From Candidatus Bathyarchaeota archaeon (GTDB lineage Archaea > Thermoproteota > Bathyarchaeia > Bathyarchaeales > SOJC01), in the NCBI GenBank assembly GCA_023131555.1, contig JAGLZJ010000026.1, positions 1-9,402 of the forward strand: a stretch of 9,402 nucleotides of DNA, written 5' to 3'. A program made the position numbers and the translations under genes. Of this stretch, positions 6,039 to 9,402 are shown in pieces (within the stretch, counting starts at the first letter, position 1; each line of letters begins with the position of its first letter). The notes beneath the pieces are model-generated. The model saw only the letters and a list, made by a program, of their open reading frames with translations, was not told the DNA's origin and did no database searches.

Positions 6039-6917
6039 TTACCGGAGGCCTAATCGTTTCTCTTGAAGCGCTTTTGCGAAGAGTGCGGCTCCGATTGCTC
6101 CGGCTAGGATTGGATCCATATTGGGTGCAAGAGGCTGTATCTTCAGGATTCTTGTGAGTCTTTCAACGATTCCGTCGTTTTTCGATACGCCTCCGGTGAT
6201 AACGAACTCTTTTTCGATTCCTACTCTCGCCAGTAGGTCTGCTATTCTGTCTGCCATGGCGGCGTGGTACGCTGCTGCAACTTTTTCTTTGGACCATCCC
6301 TGCCGTAGGAGTGCAAGTGATTCTGCCTTGGCAAAGACAACACATGTGTTGCTGACTGGCGGTGGATCTTTCTCTACCTGCAACGAGACCTCTCCCAGAT
6401 TCTGGATGGGGATGCCGATAAGGTCAGCAAAGACCTCTAATCCTCTTCCTGTTCCAGCGGCGCACTTGTCATTCATCAAGAAGGATAGCACTTTTCCTTT
6501 TTCATCACAGCGTATCGCTTTGCAGTCTTGGCCTCCTACATCCAAGACGGTTCTCACAGCTGGTCCGTATACGTAATGAGCGCCTCGAGCGTGACAGGCG
6601 ATTTCTGTTATTGTTCTGTCGGCGAAGGGAACGTTTACGCGCCCATATCCTGTTCCAACTACGTAGTGAATCTTCTCTTTCTGTAGACCTGTCTCTTTCA
6701 AAGCCCATTCAGTAGCCTTCACTGAAGTTGCTTCGCTTACTCCTCCTGTTCGTATAACTGAATATGCATAGAGTTCGCCATCGAGCATGATTGCTACTTT
6801 GCTGCCTACTGATCCAATGTCTATGCCTGCGGTGATTATGCTGGCTGTGGTCCAGTCTTTTTCTGGCTCTGTGTGTCTGTACTCCGGCCACTTCCAAAAC
6901 TGGGTATCTTGGCTCAT
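6039..6917 (-). CDS. bzdQ: Benzoyl-CoA reductase, Bzd-type subunit Q (ATPase/activator)
   Basis: A 292-residue member of the BadF/BadG/BcrA/BcrD ASKHA ATPase family. Paired with subunit P, it should hydrolyse ATP to push electrons from ferredoxin into the catalytic N/O pair. The phosphate-1 motif is GIDIGSVGSK (31-40), phosphate-2 is LDVGGQDCKAI (125-135), and the adenosine motif is TGGVSKNDG (241-249). The ligands for the [4Fe-4S] cluster shared between the two ATPase subunits are Cys152 (NDKCAAGTGRGLE) and Cys192 (SNTCVVFAKAES). A tryptophan-rich N-terminal extension of about 28 residues (FWKWPEYRH) precedes the fold; this and the length fit subunit Q better than a stand-alone activator of the HgdC type. 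The ATG start forms a 4-base overlap with the stop of subunit P, and AGGGGGAAG lies 8 bases upstream. BcrD/BadG of the Bcr type is the closest alternative. Confidence 0.88.
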   Translation of the reverse strand: MSQDTQFWKWPEYRHTEPEKDWTTASIITAGIDIGSVGSKVAIMLDGELYAYSVIRTGGVSEATSVKATEWALKETGLQKEKIHYVVGTGYGRVNVPFADRTITEIACHARGAHYVYGPAVRTVLDVGGQDCKAIRCDEKGKVLSFLMNDKCAAGTGRGLEVFADLIGIPIQNLGEVSLQVEKDPPPVSNTCVVFAKAESLALLRQGWSKEKVAAAYHAAMADRIADLLARVGIEKEFVITGGVSKNDGIVERLTRILKIQPLAPNMDPILAGAIGAALFAKALQEKRLGLR

Positions 6918-7705
6918 TTCGACTTCCCCCTGCTGGCGATTATTGCAGATCCCAGCGCACCTACGTATTCTGGGAACTCAGGCACAATTAAGTCAGTGTT
7001 CAACTCATGTTGCAGGGGCTTCACAAAACCTTGGTTGAGTGCAACGCCCCCGACTAGCACAACTTCTTTTTCCACTCCAACTCTCAGAACCATTGAGGCT
7101 ATTCTTCCCGCCATCGCGTCGTGGATTGCTCGAGCGATATCTTCTTTCGCAACTCTTGAGTGGATCAAGGAGACCACTTCAGACTCCGCGAAGACGGTGC
7201 ATTGTGCGTTCATGGGAACGGATTTAGTGGATTTCAGTGACAGAGGTCCCATGTCCTCTACTTCAACCTCTAGTGCTCTAGCCATTGTTTCAACAAATGT
7301 ACCTGCTCCTGCAGCGCATCTTTCGTTGATGACGAAGTCCTTGACTTTTCCGTCCTCGTTTACTTTTATGCCTCTACCTTCCTCAGCTCCAACATCTATT
7401 ACTGTTCGGGCCTTCTGCCTTAGATGCCAAGCTCCAGTGGCATCTGCGACAACCTCTGATACTGCTTGACTGGCTTCGATCGGTTCCTTGTGGAGGACTT
7501 CGCTTTTACCCATTCCAGTCGCCACAGCTCTGGAAATATCGATCTGTTGCAGGTTGCATTTCTTCAAGGCATCTTCAAAGATTGACGCTGTGGATTTGTT
7601 TACATCAAATCCAACGACTCCTTTTACTCTGTGCAGGACTTTGTCGTCTTGCAGGAGTACGATTTTTACGAATTTTGCTCCTATGTCTATGCCGGCTACT
7701 ATCAA
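6914..7705 (-). CDS. bzdP: Benzoyl-CoA reductase, Bzd-type subunit P (ATPase/activator)
   Basis: A 263-residue ASKHA ATPase paralogous to subunit Q and its expected dimer partner. It shows phosphate-1 GIDIGAKFVK (5-14) and a variant phosphate-2 motif IDVGAEEGRGI (103-113), with GAEE in place of the GGQD of subunit Q. Cluster ligands are Cys130 (NERCAAGAGTFVE) and Cys169 (AQCTVFAESEV), 39 residues apart as in activator ATPases. The adenosine motif is VGGVALNQG (218-226). Bcr-type subunit A is much longer (over 400 residues), so this short form argues for the Bzd type. The start is TTG at 7705, giving a TTGA 4-base overlap with the end of subunit O and a strong AAGGAGGG site 8 bases upstream. 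Confidence 0.88.
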   Translation of the reverse strand: MIVAGIDIGAKFVKIVLLQDDKVLHRVKGVVGFDVNKSTASIFEDALKKCNLQQIDISRAVATGMGKSEVLHKEPIEASQAVSEVVADATGAWHLRQKARTVIDVGAEEGRGIKVNEDGKVKDFVINERCAAGAGTFVETMARALEVEVEDMGPLSLKSTKSVPMNAQCTVFAESEVVSLIHSRVAKEDIARAIHDAMAGRIASMVLRVGVEKEVVLVGGVALNQGFVKPLQHELNTDLIVPEFPEYVGALGSAIIASRGKSK

Positions 7706-9057
7706 CCTCTTCGCCCTCCTTCTGCTGGAAGCTTTTCTAACCCCATGCTTTCAAAGAAAGTTGTTACTCTCGACATTGTTCCTGGGTAGTCGAATTCTCT
7801 TTCGTCGCCCATGTTGCCTTCGAAGGAGAAAACCTGAATTCCTTCTTTCAGGAGGCCAAGGCGGTTCTCAGCGATGTGGACACTCAGTCCTTCGCAGCCG
7901 CGGTTGTAGTGAAGCAGAACAGCATTCGCCTTCCATTGCTCAACGATGCTCTTCATCATTTGTGTCTTTAATTCAGGTCTGTAGAAGTGAGCCCATTCAG
8001 GTCTATTGAGGGTCCATTCAACAATGGATCTCAACGCTTCTTCCCTGTTTTCAGGCTTGTTGGAAGGAAGAGGTTTTGGGCTCCATCTTCCGTCCGGTTT
8101 GTATTCCCACATTCCAACTAAGCCGAATGAGTACAGCGATCCAATGGAGACAACCCCATAGCTCTCCATTGCTCTGAAGATCTTCAGAAACCCCCATGGA
8201 GGCTGTGTGTCTGTTATTACTCTGAATCTTTCGTATGGTATGGCAGCGACTCCTCTATCCACCCTGCTCTGGACTTCGTCTCTCAACTTCTTGTAGAACG
8301 CTGCGCATTCAGGTCTGTGTTTCATTAGCGTCCCTATTACATACAGAGAATACATTGTTTTTTCGTCTAAGGGAGCTGGAATCGCCTGATTTAATGAACA
8401 GACCTCAGCCCAAAGTGATGTAGACTTCATCTCGTTCCAAACAGCATCGCAGAGGAGCTGATCGTTACATCGCCTTCCAGTCACTTTTTCCAGCCATTCG
8501 ATGCCATCCTCCAACTGGTTGACGATGTAGTCTACTTTGAATTTCTCCATTGGTGCTAGTGAATAACCGACTGAAACGTCTGTGCAGAACATCGGTATCT
8601 CCTTTCCCTTCTTCTTCTCAAGCCATTTGACGATCTCATACCATTTTCCATGACTGCAGCAAATGTGGTCTTGCCAGATGAAGTCTGGAGTGGGATATCC
8701 CGTTACTATTCTTCCATCCGCCAGTATGAATTTGTCAAGTAGAATCGCCCCCCAGTAATTCCTCATGTAGGCGCAGAGGGTTCGCGGAAAGCCTGCGGCT
8801 TCAACAGCATCATGGCATTCTGATGCGAAATCTTTGTGAAAAGCTATTGTTGCTCCATAAGGTTCTCCTGTGATACTGTGTACGTCATCACCAAGTCCCG
8901 CTGGAACGGAACTGAAACTCCACGCGCCGCCTGCCCACCTTAATCCCCCTTTCTCAGGTGCATTAAGGTAGTTTTCGTAGTATTTTGTTCGGAGGTTTTT
9001 CGCTTCGTTCCAACACTTTAAGGGTTCAGTTGGGAATTTCTTGACGAGGTTGACCAC
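7702..9057 (-). CDS. bzdO: Benzoyl-CoA reductase, Bzd-type subunit O (catalytic, 2-hydroxyacyl-CoA dehydratase family)
   Basis: A 451-residue subunit of the BcrB/BzdO/HgdA family. With subunit N it forms the catalytic half that binds the aromatic CoA ester and iron-sulfur clusters. Numbered from the chosen start, visible family motifs are GFPRTLCAYMRN (89-100, Cys95), ICCSHGKWYE (132-141, Cys133/Cys134), LLHYNRGCEG (381-390, Cys388) and FEGNMGDEREFDYPG (412-426). These cysteines are the candidate cluster or substrate-site residues. The start is taken as GTG at 9057. The alternative GTG at 9063 directly abuts the GGAGG site, too close for use, while 9057 leaves about 7 bases. The gene lies 12 bases after subunit N and overlaps subunit P by 4. 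The length matches Bzd subunit O. Methylbenzoyl-CoA or another aryl-CoA is possible as substrate, and 2-hydroxyacyl-CoA dehydratases are the wider family alternative. Confidence 0.88.
   Translation of the reverse strand: MVNLVKKFPTEPLKCWNEAKNLRTKYYENYLNAPEKGGLRWAGGAWSFSSVPAGLGDDVHSITGEPYGATIAFHKDFASECHDAVEAAGFPRTLCAYMRNYWGAILLDKFILADGRIVTGYPTPDFIWQDHICCSHGKWYEIVKWLEKKKGKEIPMFCTDVSVGYSLAPMEKFKVDYIVNQLEDGIEWLEKVTGRRCNDQLLCDAVWNEMKSTSLWAEVCSLNQAIPAPLDEKTMYSLYVIGTLMKHRPECAAFYKKLRDEVQSRVDRGVAAIPYERFRVITDTQPPWGFLKIFRAMESYGVVSIGSLYSFGLVGMWEYKPDGRWSPKPLPSNKPENREEALRSIVEWTLNRPEWAHFYRPELKTQMMKSIVEQWKANAVLLHYNRGCEGLSVHIAENRLGLLKEGIQVFSFEGNMGDEREFDYPGTMSRVTTFFESMGLEKLPAEGGRRG
7714..7721 (-). promoter_or_regulatory. 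Strong ribosome binding site for the subunit P TTG start
   Basis: AAGGAGGG on the - strand lies inside the end of the subunit O gene, 8 bases before the TTG at 7705. The strong site may compensate for the weak start codon and help keep subunits O and P balanced. Confidence 0.75.
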
Positions 9058-9063
9058 TCTCAC

Positions 9064-9071
9064 TCCTCCTT
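9064..9071 (-). promoter_or_regulatory. Ribosome binding site deciding the start of subunit O
   Basis: AAGGAGGA on the - strand overlaps the TAA stop of subunit N. It touches the GTG at 9063 but is about 7 bases from the GTG at 9057, so the second GTG is preferred. Confidence 0.7.
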
Positions 9072-9402
9072 AAAACAGGTCTTCGAGTCCTGTTAGGGTT
9101 TCAAGGAATGCTTCTACTCGTGTCCTGAATTGTCCCCATGGAACTGTCACATCAAACTCTAAGGGGTAAGTGGGGATTCCAACTGCCTTCAGCTCCTCCC
9201 TGAGTGGAGGAACCTCGATTCCATGGGGATCGCAGAACTTGTTCTGTATTACAAGCGCTCCTTGAGCTTTGTATCTTTGAGCAAGGTTGACAACTTGTTT
9301 GATCCGAGTCAGTTCAGGCCAATCTTTGCTTGGGCACGTGACGCGGCTGATGTAGGGGTCTGCGATTGCCATGAGTCTGTCTTGAATAGAAGGATCTACT
9401 AG
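9070..9402 (-). CDS. bzdN: Benzoyl-CoA reductase, Bzd-type subunit N, C-terminal part only
   Basis: The frame is open to the right edge (110 codons plus TAA), so this is the 3' end of a gene expected to encode about 380 residues in the BcrC/BzdN/HgdB family. It is the second catalytic subunit, pairing with subunit O. Visible are a conserved segment with a cysteine (SRVTCPSKDWPE), then GALVIQNKFCDPHG, whose CDPH cysteine is a likely cluster ligand, and the typical C-terminal end PTYPLEFDVTVPWGQFRTRVEAFLETL. An internal ATG at 9372 is not the start, because coding sequence continues upstream into LVDPSIQDRL. Being first in the visible operon, its promoter lies outside the window. Confidence 0.85.
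   Translation of the reverse strand, partial: LVDPSIQDRLMAIADPYISRVTCPSKDWPELTRIKQVVNLAQRYKAQGALVIQNKFCDPHGIEVPPLREELKAVGIPTYPLEFDVTVPWGQFRTRVEAFLETLTGLEDLF

Noticed and set aside
6873..8009. Two + strand open frames (6873-7469 and 7488-8009) opposite subunits Q/P/O
   Set aside because: Both are mirrors of conserved - strand genes, with no family motifs and no supporting start signals.
9055..9063. GTG at 9063 as the start of subunit O
   Set aside because: It directly abuts the GGAGG site; the GTG six bases later has normal spacing.
1..9402. Search for insertion sequences, tRNA or rRNA genes, CRISPR repeats and attachment sites
   Set aside because: Nothing convincing was seen; almost every base is accounted for by the ten genes and short gaps.

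Overview
The window looks like part of an anaerobic aromatic-compound degradation locus, probably from an archaeon and otherwise from a strictly anaerobic bacterium. The archaeal lean rests on the thiolase/DUF35 gene pair, the many GTG and TTG starts (6 of the 8 starts inside the window) and the tight, strongly Shine-Dalgarno-led gene packing. None of these excludes a bacterium. The base composition is moderate, and I see no RNA gene, mobile element or CRISPR array.

The two sets of genes face each other. On the + strand (1-3211) is a beta-oxidation set: a 3-hydroxyacyl-CoA dehydrogenase cut by the left edge, an enoyl-CoA hydratase, a thiolase of the archaeal/SCP2 type, and a DUF35 zinc-ribbon/OB-fold partner. 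On the - strand (9402 down to 3225) is an ATP-dependent class I benzoyl-CoA reductase operon of the Bzd type. It reads, in transcription order, N (3' part only), O, P, Q, then a two-cluster ferredoxin, then a large multi-cluster iron-sulfur flavoprotein. The order N-O-P-Q-ferredoxin matches what I recall of the bzdNOPQM order in Azoarcus. Genes in this operon overlap by 4-7 bases or lie within 16 bases of each other.

The inferred scheme is as follows. The flavoprotein takes electrons from NAD(P)H or another donor and passes them to the ferredoxin. The ferredoxin reduces the P/Q ATPase pair, whose shared [4Fe-4S] cluster drives ATP-dependent low-potential electrons into the N/O catalytic pair, which dearomatises benzoyl-CoA or a close analogue. 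The + strand set would carry the ring-opened acyl-CoA through hydration, oxidation and thiolysis. The genes specific to ring hydration, dehydrogenation and hydrolytic opening (Dch, Had, Oah) are not clearly present here.

The most unusual element is the flavoprotein. A NuoG-like N-terminus with a long loop insertion and extra cysteines is joined to a GltD/NfnB-like flavin core, and then to a C-terminal domain resembling a degenerate GIY-YIG fold.
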